The notes beneath the pieces were generated by a model. The model made no database searches. It saw only the letters and a list, made by a program, of their open reading frames with translations, and was not told where the DNA came from. 33,983 nucleotides of DNA from RUG563 sp964549135. Its GTDB lineage: Bacteria > Bacillota > Clostridia > Christensenellales > Aristaeellaceae. Shown piece after piece: positions 16,767-24,977 of the stretch (within the stretch, counting starts at the first letter, position 1; each line of letters starts with the position of its first letter). The position numbers and the translations under genes are program-made. Location: positions 1-33,983 of the forward strand of contig CAZJUJ010000026.1 in assembly GCA_964549135.1 (NCBI GenBank), in the 5' to 3' direction.

Positions 16767-16825
16767 GGGTTTTCGGAGGGGGCGCGGGGGAACCACTTTT
16801 GACTCAAAAGTGGTTCCCCCGCAAA
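16767..16825 (-). repeat. repeat copy 4 (perfect 39-base palindrome)
   Basis: The hairpin at 16784-16822 has two perfectly complementary 19-base arms around a single central base; the arm reads GCGGGGGAACCACTTTTGA. On the minus strand it is followed by GCCCCCTCCGAAAACC, as in copies 1 and 3. It lies 22 bases past the stop of the reductase gene. Confidence 0.75.
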
Positions 16826-16846
16826 ATATCCCCGTCTCCCCGGGCG

Positions 16847-17932
16847 TTATTTTTCGTAAGCGGCGGCGATTTCCTTCAGCAGGCCGCGGATGCCGATAAA
16901 CTGGGGGCAAGCCTTTTCGCACTGGCCGCAGCCGATGCATTCGGAGGGCTTGCCGTGGCCCTGGGTTGCCATTTGGAAATCCCAGTCCACCGGGGCATTT
17001 TTAAATTCGCGCCGGGTATTTTCGAGGGAGAAGAGGCGCGGAATATTGATATCCCGTGGGCAGCGCTCCACGCAGTAGCGGCAGCGGGTGCAGGGGATCT
17101 GATTCTGGCTGCGCAGGATTTCCACCACCCGATCGATAGCGGCCATTTCGGCTGCATCCAGCGGCCTGACCTGCTGCATCGTGGCCAGATTATCCTCCAT
17201 CTGGCTTTCGCTGCTCATACCTGAAAGAATCATCCGGATGCCCTCAAAGGAGGCGCAGTACCTGAGGGCATAGCTGGCAAGGCTTCCGCCGTTAAGGCCC
17301 AGCAGCACCGCTTTGGCTTCCTCGGGCAGATCCACCAGATTGCCGCCGCGAACCGGCTCCATAACCAGGATGGGCTTTCCGTGGCGGCGGCAGACCTCAT
17401 AGCAGCGCCGGGCCTGCACCACCGGATCCTCATAATCCCGGTAATTGAACTGCAGCTGCACGATTTCAATATCCGGCCGCTCCGTCAGTATCATTTCCAG
17501 CGCATCGGCGCCATCATGGAAGGAAATGCCCATATGGCGGATTTTTCCCGCATCCCGGAGGCGAAGCACCTCGTCAAAGGCGCCCATTTCCATATACCGG
17601 CGGAATTTGCCCGCGTTCATGGCATGCATCAGATAATAATCAAAATATTCCACGCCGCACCGGGCCAATTGCTCCTCCAGCAGGGGCGCAATCTCCTCCC
17701 GGGTTTTGAAAAAATTGCCGGAAAGCTTGTTCGTCAGGATATAGCTTTCCCGGGGATAGCGGCTGGTCAGCCCGGCGCGCAGGGCGGTTTCGCTCTTGCC
17801 GTCGATGTAGCCGTGGGCCGTGTCAAAATAGCAGAAGCCCGCCGCCAGATAACGATCCACCATCCGGCAGAACTGCGGGATATCCACCTCATCCCCGATC
17901 ATGGGCAAACGCATGCAGCCAAATCCAAGCAT
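16847..17932 (-). CDS. aldo/keto reductase with C-terminal two-cluster ferredoxin domain
   Basis: Cytoplasmic oxidoreductase of 361 residues. The barrel begins LGFGCMRLP, and the catalytic tetrad is visible as D37, Y42, K69 and H103 (FDTAHGY, LTNKL, LMHAMN). After residue 280 there are two 4Fe-4S motifs: Cys281-284-287-291 (CTRCRYCVERCP) and Cys332-335-338-342 (CIGCGQCEKACP). This architecture is common in anaerobes and couples NAD(P)H or ferredoxin electrons to a carbonyl substrate; the substrate is unknown. GGAGG overlaps the stop of the upstream GH4 gene, so the two are co-expressed. In this setting it may process a keto-sugar or uronate released by the glycosidases, which is inference. 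Confidence 0.92.
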   Translation of the reverse strand: MLGFGCMRLPMIGDEVDIPQFCRMVDRYLAAGFCYFDTAHGYIDGKSETALRAGLTSRYPRESYILTNKLSGNFFKTREEIAPLLEEQLARCGVEYFDYYLMHAMNAGKFRRYMEMGAFDEVLRLRDAGKIRHMGISFHDGADALEMILTERPDIEIVQLQFNYRDYEDPVVQARRCYEVCRRHGKPILVMEPVRGGNLVDLPEEAKAVLLGLNGGSLASYALRYCASFEGIRMILSGMSSESQMEDNLATMQQVRPLDAAEMAAIDRVVEILRSQNQIPCTRCRYCVERCPRDINIPRLFSLENTRREFKNAPVDWDFQMATQGHGKPSECIGCGQCEKACPQFIGIRGLLKEIAAAYEK

Positions 17933-17944
17933 TTTCCTGCCTCC

Positions 17945-19255
17945 TTAGTGAAAGGGCATGTAGGGCGCGGCGGCCTCGAATAATTCATCCACCATGCTGT
18001 GGATTTCCTCCATGCTCAGCACGGCGCTGGTCAGAGGATCATACAGACAGGCATGATAGACCTTTTCCCGGTCGTTCTGGAGATACGCCTCAATGGCCAG
18101 TTCCTCGCACTGGGCGGAAATGGAATTGAGCAGCGCGCACTGGGGCGGAAGCGCCCCCACATGCACGGCCTGCAGCCCCTTCTTGCTGGCAATGACCGGC
18201 ACCTCCACGCAGCAGCCCTGGGGCAGATTATCAATCAGCCCGAAATTGCGCACGTTGCCGTTGAATTCAAACATTTCGTTATCGCCGAAAATGGCGTTGA
18301 AGATATAGGCCGCATATTCCGGGCCGCGCTTCAGATCCACGGGGCTGTTCATCCATTCATCCAGCTTGCGCTTTCTTTCGGCGGCCATTTTGGCCCGGCG
18401 CTCCGGGGTGACGGCATGGCCCGGATCATTGCCGGTGCCATGGGTGCAGTATTTTTCGATCAGATCGGGGCGCTTGCGGAACCAGGCCACATACTCGCTG
18501 TGATGGCCCGAGCCCTCGGGGGAGAAATACCCCAGATGCCTGAACATTTCAAAGCGCACCTGCTCCTCATTGTAAACCTCGGGCCGCTTGGCCGCCTCCC
18601 GCAGCAGCGGATAAATATCCTGCCCCTTATAGCGATAATCCACATAGAAGGCCTGATGATTGATGCCCGCGCAGGTATAGGTGCAATCGGCAAAATCCAC
18701 CCCCGCCCAGCGGGCGATCTTTTTCGCCGTGCCCTGCACGCTGTGGCACAGGCCGGTGATATGCAGATGGGGATAGACGGTCTGCATGGTGCGGCAGAGC
18801 ATGGCCATGGGATTGGTATAATTCAGGAAAATGGCATTCGGGCAGTATCTGTCAATATCGGCGCAGATATCCATCATGGTCTGCACCGTACGCAGATAAT
18901 CGAAAATGCCGGAGGGGCCCCGGGTATCGCCGCAGGAAATGCTCACGCCGTATTTCATGGGAATATCCACATCGCTGGCGCGCTCGGCGCGGCTGCCCAC
19001 CAGAATCGTGCAAAGCACGCCGTCCGCCCCCTTGAGGGCCTCGGCCCGATCCTTGGTGCAGATGATCCTGGCCGGATACTGCCCCGCCTCCACAATGCGG
19101 CTGACCATTTTCCGGGCCAATTCCAGATTCTCATCGGAAATATCCATCAGCACCAATTCCGCATCCTGAAAGGCCGGGAAGGTCAGCAGATCCCGGCACA
19201 GATTGCGCGTAAAGGTATAGCTGCCCGCGCCAATAAATACGATTCGCTTTGCCAT
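17945..19255 (-). CDS. GH4 family glycosidase (alpha-galactosidase MelA-like)
   Basis: NAD- and divalent-metal-dependent glycosidase of 436 residues, acting in the cytoplasm by oxidation and elimination rather than by acid/base hydrolysis. The start is ATG 19255 with GAGGAA 7 bases upstream. The Rossmann motif is FIGAGSYTF (residues 8-16). NYTNPMAM (145-152) and the metal ligands Cys170 (GLCHSVQGT) and His200 (AGINHQAF) are intact. The CHS motif places it with the alpha-galactosidase and alpha-glucuronidase branch of GH4 rather than the phospho-glycosidases. Given the nearby GH36 and GH115 genes, either activity is plausible. It follows the terminator at 19301-19343, so it may be expressed at a lower level than the genes before it. 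Confidence 0.9.
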   Translation of the reverse strand: MAKRIVFIGAGSYTFTRNLCRDLLTFPAFQDAELVLMDISDENLELARKMVSRIVEAGQYPARIICTKDRAEALKGADGVLCTILVGSRAERASDVDIPMKYGVSISCGDTRGPSGIFDYLRTVQTMMDICADIDRYCPNAIFLNYTNPMAMLCRTMQTVYPHLHITGLCHSVQGTAKKIARWAGVDFADCTYTCAGINHQAFYVDYRYKGQDIYPLLREAAKRPEVYNEEQVRFEMFRHLGYFSPEGSGHHSEYVAWFRKRPDLIEKYCTHGTGNDPGHAVTPERRAKMAAERKRKLDEWMNSPVDLKRGPEYAAYIFNAIFGDNEMFEFNGNVRNFGLIDNLPQGCCVEVPVIASKKGLQAVHVGALPPQCALLNSISAQCEELAIEAYLQNDREKVYHACLYDPLTSAVLSMEEIHSMVDELFEAAAPYMPFH

Positions 19256-19300
19256 GAAACAATTCCTCACTTTCGCGCTCGCTTTTTCGGTCTGATCAGG

Positions 19301-19343
19301 AAAAAAATACCCTGAGGATACAATAGCATATCCCCAGGGGCAT
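19301..19343 (-). terminator. intrinsic terminator between solute-binding protein and GH4 genes
   Basis: On the minus strand TGCCCCTGGGGATA pairs with TATCCTCAGGGTA across an 8-base loop, with wobble pairs and one bulge, followed by seven T (19301-19307). It lies 75 bases after the stop of the binding-protein gene and 46 bases before the GH4 start. It should therefore divide the operon or act as a partial terminator. Confidence 0.75.
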
Positions 19344-19417
19344 TTCCATGCAGCGGATTTGGGAAAAAATTGTCCGATTTTCGGGTGTTCAGCGCCGCAT
19401 GCGCATCACCTGCGGTA

Positions 19418-21058
19418 TCACCGGGCCAGGCGTTCATAGACCTTCTGCGCTTCCTCCGTCAGGCACGGCATGGCCTTCATGCTGTCAAAATCCGACATGC
19501 GGAGGGAGGATTGGCCCTGGGCGGCGTAATAGGCGGCATAGAAGGCATCCACCTGCTGGCCCCCCGCCTCCGTCCATACCTGCCGGGCCTGGGCCACCGC
19601 CGATGCAGCGGTCACCCGGGGATTGATCATGGCGGCCTTGAGAATGGCGTCCACATCCGCATTGGCGGCCGTTTTAACGGCCTGGAGCGCATCGGGCAGC
19701 ACCGGCAGGAACTGCTGCCATTTGCGGGGATCGGAGGCCCCGGGCTCATTGGCAATGCAGGCCAGTTCGTAGAATAATACGCCGAATTCCTGGGCGATGG
19801 GATCATCGGAGATCAGATACTGATTGTACTGATCATTGGCAAAGCGATTCTTTTCATCGCCGTTCAGCTTCATCGCCACGCCGTAAAAGGGGCTCCAGGC
19901 CAGCTCGGCCTCGATTTTTTCCATCGGCGCAATGGCGTAATAGGTGCCCTCCTCCGTCCTGGCGTAGTATTCACCCAAAGGGCCATAGGAGAGATACTCC
20001 TCCACCTCGGGCTCCATCAGCCAGTTGACATAGGCCAGCACCGCTGAAAGATTCTCCGTCTTGGGATTGATGAAGCCATCAAAGGAGGCGCCGCCATTGA
20101 TATAGGCGGTATAGCGACCGTATTCCGTGGCGGGCAGGGAAAAAGAGATCAGCTCTGCCCCGGGATTGCGCTCCATAAAATCCCGATACAGGGAAAGCGC
20201 CGTGCCCGGCTGGGTAAAGCGCCCCTGGCCATAGATGCCGATGCGGCCGTTTAGAAAATCCACCCGGTCGTCATCGCCCTTCATGATCATGAAATCGGGG
20301 TTCATATAGCCGCTGTTGATGATCGTCTTGCAGTAATCCAGCCATTTTTCCATGCGATCCCAGGCATAGACGATGCCGCCGTTTTCATCCTCGATGTATT
20401 TTTCCGGCCAGGGAAAGCCCCACATATGGGCATAGATGCGCTGGGTATCGCCGGTCATGCTGGTGCCCCAGGTATCATCCAGGCCGTTGCCGTCGGGATC
20501 ATCATTGGTAAAGGCCTGCATGACGGAAAGCAAATCCTCCGTGGTGGTGGGAATGGATAGGCCCAGATGATCCAGCCAATCCTTGCGGATGATCAGGGTA
20601 TGATTGTGAAACACGTTTTCCGCATAGCCGAAGCCATAGCGCACGCCCCCAAAGGTCGCCGCCTTATCCGCCTCGGGATAGGCCGAAATGCGCTTGAGGT
20701 AATTGGGCACCTGCTGCAGCATTTCATCCGTGATTTCCAGGCACATGCCCTTGGTGACAAAGGCCTGGGGATTGGAGCCGTAGGGAATGTAATCCGGCGC
20801 CTGACCGGTGGCAAAAAGATGCATGAGAATCTGATCCGCCTCCGCCCGGGCCACGGAAACAAATTCCACCTCCACCGGCGCATGCTCCCGCACCCACTGG
20901 GTCCAGCGGTTATCGGCTGCATTGCCCTCGCCGACGGGCACCGTGCCCCGGTCAAAGACCATGACGGTAATGCTGCCCCTTTCCTCCTCCCCGGAGGCGG
21001 CGGGCAGCCCCGTCAGCGCCAGTATCAGCGCGCAGCAAATGCACAAGAGCCCCTTCAT
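19418..21058 (-). CDS. extracellular sugar-binding protein (second of two)
   Basis: Substrate-binding protein of 546 residues, of the LplA-like carbohydrate group. The N-terminus is a signal peptide (MKGLLCICCALILALTGL, then PAASGEE) without a lipobox. RGSITVMVFDRGTVPVGEGNAADNRWTQWV opens the first lobe, and DDPDGNGLDDTWGTS resembles the DPDGNG loop usual in this group. GGGAGGA lies 8 bases upstream of the ATG. It follows the GH36 gene by about 36 bases and ends at a terminator. The permeases at 26769-28698 already have a binding protein next to them, so this one may give the same importer a second ligand. It may also serve another permease pair; the sequence does not decide. Confidence 0.88.
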   Translation of the reverse strand: MKGLLCICCALILALTGLPAASGEEERGSITVMVFDRGTVPVGEGNAADNRWTQWVREHAPVEVEFVSVARAEADQILMHLFATGQAPDYIPYGSNPQAFVTKGMCLEITDEMLQQVPNYLKRISAYPEADKAATFGGVRYGFGYAENVFHNHTLIIRKDWLDHLGLSIPTTTEDLLSVMQAFTNDDPDGNGLDDTWGTSMTGDTQRIYAHMWGFPWPEKYIEDENGGIVYAWDRMEKWLDYCKTIINSGYMNPDFMIMKGDDDRVDFLNGRIGIYGQGRFTQPGTALSLYRDFMERNPGAELISFSLPATEYGRYTAYINGGASFDGFINPKTENLSAVLAYVNWLMEPEVEEYLSYGPLGEYYARTEEGTYYAIAPMEKIEAELAWSPFYGVAMKLNGDEKNRFANDQYNQYLISDDPIAQEFGVLFYELACIANEPGASDPRKWQQFLPVLPDALQAVKTAANADVDAILKAAMINPRVTAASAVAQARQVWTEAGGQQVDAFYAAYYAAQGQSSLRMSDFDSMKAMPCLTEEAQKVYERLAR

Positions 21059-21094
21059 CGCAATTCCTCCCTTTGGCCCCTTCCCCGTTTCTCT

Positions 21095-22864
21095 TCAGCC
21101 GATCCTTATTTCCGCCAGGCCGCTGGCGGGCACGGAAAGACGGGTTACGCCGGCGGGAAGCATCGCTTCCTCCTCCCGGACGATTTCCCCAAGGGTATTA
21201 AAGACACGCACATGCGCCGCGCAGGGAGAATCCATTTCCAGGAACAGCGCATCCGCCTTGGTGGCGTTTATGAGCTTGACGCAGCGGCGGCTCTGATCGA
21301 TTCTGATCACCTTGCGAAGGGCATACACGCCGATAATGGCGGTATCTGCATCCTGCGCCGTAATGACGGGATACATAAACTGCGGCTCGGCGGGAATAAA
21401 TTCGCTGTGGAGCAGCACCTGCTCGTTTTCCCGGGCAAAATCCAGCCAGAAGCGGGTCATGCGCAGGTGATCTTCGGGCATATCGGCAATGATCTGGGAA
21501 AACTGGATCACGCCGAAGATGCTGTTGAGCAGCTGCAGCGCCGCATCCTCAGGCGTTTCCAGATGGCTCCAGGTCAGCATATCGGAATGGGTGGCGCAGG
21601 GGCCGCCCATCAGCCGCAGATCGGCAATGCAGACGCGGTTCATCACAATATCGCTGGCGCAGTCGCCCACCCGGAACATATTGCCGAAGCGATGCATGGC
21701 CGGGCCGATATAATGCTGGCGGAATTCGATCATGATATCCGGCTTGATTTTCCTCAGCCGCTCCGCCACATCCGTCATCAGCCGCTGGGTGGCCTCCTGA
21801 ACACAGGCGTAATCCATTTCCGGCCGCAGGGGCAGCCCCTCCCGATCCTCAAACTGATCGATGAAATCCAGCTTCAGGCCATCCAGATCATAGGCGCGCA
21901 CCGCATGCTCATAAATCCCGATCAGATATTCCCGCACATCGGGATACCTTGGATCCAATACGCCGCATTCATTGCGGTCTACCCGGCGCAGCATTTTCCC
22001 TTCAAACCGCGCAAAATTTCTGGCATGATAGCCCACAAAGGGCACGCTGTACCACACCATGTATTTCATGCCCAGGGCATGCACCCGGCGGACATGCGCC
22101 GCCATATCCGGGAATTTTTCGGTGCAGACCTCCCAATCCCCCGTATGCCCATAGCCGGGGGCATCATGAATGGAATGCCAGCCGTCATCCAGGATCACCG
22201 TTTCCATGCCCAAATCCCGGGCCAGGGCGCATTCCTTCTCAATGGCCTCCGCCGTCACCGCCTGATGGAAATTATACCAGGAGGAATACAGCGGCTTGAA
22301 GCAGCTTTCCGGCACGGGCAGGGGCTGAATATCCAGCGTTTCCTTCCACCATCTGCAGGCATCCGTCACCGCCTGATGGAAGGGCACGCGCCGCTGATCC
22401 AGCCGGATTTTCACCTGCGCAGCCGGCTTAAGCCCCCGAAACTGGGCAAGGCCCATGGTAAAATCCGCCCGCAGGGTATTATCTGCCTCATGCACGCCCA
22501 GATGCAGCGCCGTCACCCGGCGCACCTCATCCGCCGCCACGGTGCAGACGCTTTCATCCGCGCCATTAAAGGCCACCGCCAGCGGCGCAGAGCCGGTGAG
22601 CATGGAGCGATGCTTCAGCCGCCAATCGCTGTCCAGCACCCGGCGGGCCCGGGAATCGGGATGCCAGGAATACTGCACATCCACGCAGGGCAGCGCCCAG
22701 AGGATGGTCACCTTGCTGTCGGCGGCCCGGGCCTTTTCGGCATCCCAGGCAAGGGCAAAGGTATATTCGGCCAGCCCCGGCGCCATTTCCCGCCGGGTGA
22801 CCGCTGCGGTCAGAGGAATATTGCTGCTGACAGAGAGCAGCCCCTCCTGATAAACCGTATTCAT
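21095..22864 (-). CDS. GH36-type alpha-galactosidase
   Basis: Glycoside hydrolase of 589 residues without a signal peptide, so cytoplasmic. The barrel starts near residue 190 with PLYSSWYNFHQAVTAEAIEKEC, then ETVILDDGWH (227 is Asp). The likely nucleophile is D333 in DGLKLDFID, and the acid/base is probably D401 in RVGDCASD, at the position of the SDxxD motif of GH36. An N-terminal beta-sandwich and C-terminal beta domain complete the usual layout, though it is shorter than typical GH36 (about 700). It would release alpha-linked galactose or a related sugar. GGAGGAG overlaps the stop of the preceding gene. The GH36 assignment is fairly sure; substrate could differ. Confidence 0.85.
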   Translation of the reverse strand: MNTVYQEGLLSVSSNIPLTAAVTRREMAPGLAEYTFALAWDAEKARAADSKVTILWALPCVDVQYSWHPDSRARRVLDSDWRLKHRSMLTGSAPLAVAFNGADESVCTVAADEVRRVTALHLGVHEADNTLRADFTMGLAQFRGLKPAAQVKIRLDQRRVPFHQAVTDACRWWKETLDIQPLPVPESCFKPLYSSWYNFHQAVTAEAIEKECALARDLGMETVILDDGWHSIHDAPGYGHTGDWEVCTEKFPDMAAHVRRVHALGMKYMVWYSVPFVGYHARNFARFEGKMLRRVDRNECGVLDPRYPDVREYLIGIYEHAVRAYDLDGLKLDFIDQFEDREGLPLRPEMDYACVQEATQRLMTDVAERLRKIKPDIMIEFRQHYIGPAMHRFGNMFRVGDCASDIVMNRVCIADLRLMGGPCATHSDMLTWSHLETPEDAALQLLNSIFGVIQFSQIIADMPEDHLRMTRFWLDFARENEQVLLHSEFIPAEPQFMYPVITAQDADTAIIGVYALRKVIRIDQSRRCVKLINATKADALFLEMDSPCAAHVRVFNTLGEIVREEEAMLPAGVTRLSVPASGLAEIRIG

Positions 22865-22878
22865 TTGCTTTCTCCTCC

Positions 22879-24906
22879 TTATTCAATCAGCTTTCCCAGG
22901 GCATCCGCTTCGCCGCTCCCGAGCAATTCCTCCGTCAGGCGGCGGCAATCGGGCAGGTTCATCAGCCGGTCGCCGTCATACCAATGCCGGAAGCGCCCCC
23001 ACCGGGCCTTTTCCCGATCGGCAATGGCCTGCTCAAGCGCATCCGCCGCCTGCTGAATGCAGCGGTCAAAATCAGCGCGTCTGCCGCCCGCCCGGCGATT
23101 TTCCGCCGCCCGGGCCAGGGCGTTCACCCAGCCATACAGCCCCTGCATGATCTCGATCTGCACCAGCAGATTGCTGTCAAAAAAGCGTCTGCGGTGCTGG
23201 GGGATGCCCTCCCGGGCAGAAAGCGCATGGGCATGGGCCGCCCGGAAGCGCGCCAGCCCCGCTTCCGTGGCATCCCGGTAATAGCGGATGAAAGCATCCG
23301 TGGAAGGGAAGGCGTAAAGGCGCTTATTCTGGATATCCTCCTGCTTTAATTCATTTCCGCGGATGATCTGCATCAGCTTCAGCGCCACGCGGCGGGACAT
23401 GCCGTCGTTAAAGGTCATCTGCGCCGGGAAAACGGTATCATCCATGGGAGCAAAGCAGCCGAAGTATTCGGCATAGACGCTTTCCAGGGCGGCGGTATCC
23501 TCCGTTTCATATTCCTCCCGGCACCAGGCCCGGCGATTGGCATCCGGATCATCCGCCGCCATGCTCCAGGTCAATTCCGCCTCATAGCGCACGCCGTAAA
23601 CAAATTCGCGGAAATTGGATACATTCAGCACCACATAGCCGGTATCGCCCTTTTTCAGCGCCTGGCGGAAATTGAAGCGGATTTTTTCCGGCCTGTTTCC
23701 CTGAATCAGATGCGGGCCGCAGCCCCAGAAGGCCAGATGATAATAGACGCCATAGGCCCGGTCAGGCTCCCGGGGCGTTTCGTTATAGCCCTCGCCCCAC
23801 ATCTGATCGGGGCCGAAATCGGATTGAATCACCATCGTCCCCTCAGGGAATTTCAGCGCCCCCGCCCGGTAGAGAGGCATGCCCTCCATCCACAGCGTGG
23901 CGGAGGAAAGCAGCTTCTGCCCCGGGCAGGCTGCCTGAATCATATCCAGCTGCATCTGAATCGCATCGGAAATCAGCTTCCCCCGGGCCTCCGTGCTGTC
24001 AGGCACCCGGGGATTCTGATACCACACGGGCCGGTCGCCGCGCCCGCGCAGCCCCAGCTGCCAGATCACGCCGTCATAGCGGGCCCAGCGGGCGATATAC
24101 TGCGCCCAGATTTCCCGGTAAAAATCGGTATGATCGATAAAATTGACATTGCCCGTGCCGCCCCGCTCCGCCCAGATGCGATCCAGGGTGAACTGATGCA
24201 CGCCCACCGGCTCCTGATGATGCATGGAAACATACAGGCCGCGCTCCGTAATCCGGGCCACAATCGCCTCGTCCTCCGGGCGCAGAATATCCAGATGCGA
24301 GCAGGGAATCAGCAGATTCTGCTTGAGCCGCAGGGCGGTTTCGATGATCATATCCAGCATTTCGCCGTAATCCCGCTGGAAGCGATAGCCCTTTTCCGGC
24401 ATCGCCTGCCGGCAGAAGCCCTCGATCAGATCCTCGTCGTTGATAAACCAGCCCCGGAAGCGATAGGTCTCAGGGCCATCCAGCACCTGCTCCCCGGGCA
24501 TGGGCAGGCTTTCCGCCCGGGCGGGCTCATGCTCCGTCCACAGATAGAGGGGATCCACCCGCAGATACCGCCTGCATACCTCATAGATGCCCCACATGGT
24601 ACCGCGCTTATCGCTGCCGATAACGGCCAGGCCCCGGGCATAGGGCAGCAGCAGATAATGCTCCTCCCGGCCCGCCAGCGCGGAGGCATCCAGCCCCAAT
24701 TCTTCCAGCGCTTTCCCGCCCAGGGTGGCAATCAGCAGCCCGTTTTCCTCTTCCTTCGCGGGCAGACGATCATAAAGCGATGCCTCCCGGCCCGATATTT
24801 TTTTGAGATCGCTGCATAAATCCCGGACAGCCAGATGAACGCAGGGCGCTTCCTCCGCCAGGCAGTATACCGCCGCCGAACGATTCTGATCAAATAAGCA
24901 ATTCAT
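22879..24906 (-). CDS. GH115-like glycoside hydrolase (putative alpha-glucuronidase)
   Basis: Cytoplasmic protein of 675 residues. The N-terminal part contains VIGSDKRGTMWGIYEVCRRYLRVDPLYLW (about 95-123), which matches the GH115 (and GH67) N-terminal domain. The barrel begins with RFRGWFINDEDL (about 149-160) and RLKQNLLIPCSH, followed by MHHQEPVGVHQF (228-239). These fit the FINDE and SxHHEP blocks of GH115, whose known members remove 4-O-methyl-glucuronic acid from xylan. It lacks a signal peptide and is shorter than characterised GH115 enzymes (about 800-1000), so it is a divergent branch and may act on short imported oligosaccharides. A GGAGGAAGG site precedes the start. A hairpin separates it from the upstream binding-protein gene. 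Confidence 0.75.
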   Translation of the reverse strand: MNCLFDQNRSAAVYCLAEEAPCVHLAVRDLCSDLKKISGREASLYDRLPAKEEENGLLIATLGGKALEELGLDASALAGREEHYLLLPYARGLAVIGSDKRGTMWGIYEVCRRYLRVDPLYLWTEHEPARAESLPMPGEQVLDGPETYRFRGWFINDEDLIEGFCRQAMPEKGYRFQRDYGEMLDMIIETALRLKQNLLIPCSHLDILRPEDEAIVARITERGLYVSMHHQEPVGVHQFTLDRIWAERGGTGNVNFIDHTDFYREIWAQYIARWARYDGVIWQLGLRGRGDRPVWYQNPRVPDSTEARGKLISDAIQMQLDMIQAACPGQKLLSSATLWMEGMPLYRAGALKFPEGTMVIQSDFGPDQMWGEGYNETPREPDRAYGVYYHLAFWGCGPHLIQGNRPEKIRFNFRQALKKGDTGYVVLNVSNFREFVYGVRYEAELTWSMAADDPDANRRAWCREEYETEDTAALESVYAEYFGCFAPMDDTVFPAQMTFNDGMSRRVALKLMQIIRGNELKQEDIQNKRLYAFPSTDAFIRYYRDATEAGLARFRAAHAHALSAREGIPQHRRRFFDSNLLVQIEIMQGLYGWVNALARAAENRRAGGRRADFDRCIQQAADALEQAIADREKARWGRFRHWYDGDRLMNLPDCRRLTEELLGSGEADALGKLIE

Positions 24907-24930
24907 ATTCCTTCCTCCGCATAGGCAAAT

Positions 24931-24960
24931 CGGGGGCAGGGCGCAAGGGCCCTGTCCCCG
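24931..24960 (-). other. intercistronic hairpin after the sugar-binding protein gene
   Basis: CGGGGACAGGG pairs with CCCTGCCCCCG with one mismatch on the minus strand and a short loop. There is no T-run. It lies 17 bases after the stop of the binding-protein gene and could stabilise that message relative to the enzymes downstream. Confidence 0.5.
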
Positions 24961-24977
24961 AAGGATTTTCGCTGGAA

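Larger units (their letters stand above)
16353..16846. other. intergenic repeat mosaic between convergent operons
   Basis: These 494 bases hold no gene. They contain four related repeat copies, two in each orientation, three stable hairpins, and a central hairpin that may terminate both converging transcripts. Confidence 0.7.

Noticed and set aside
16355..16825. Complete insertion sequence
   Set aside because: Inverted repeats are present, but there is no transposase frame between them.
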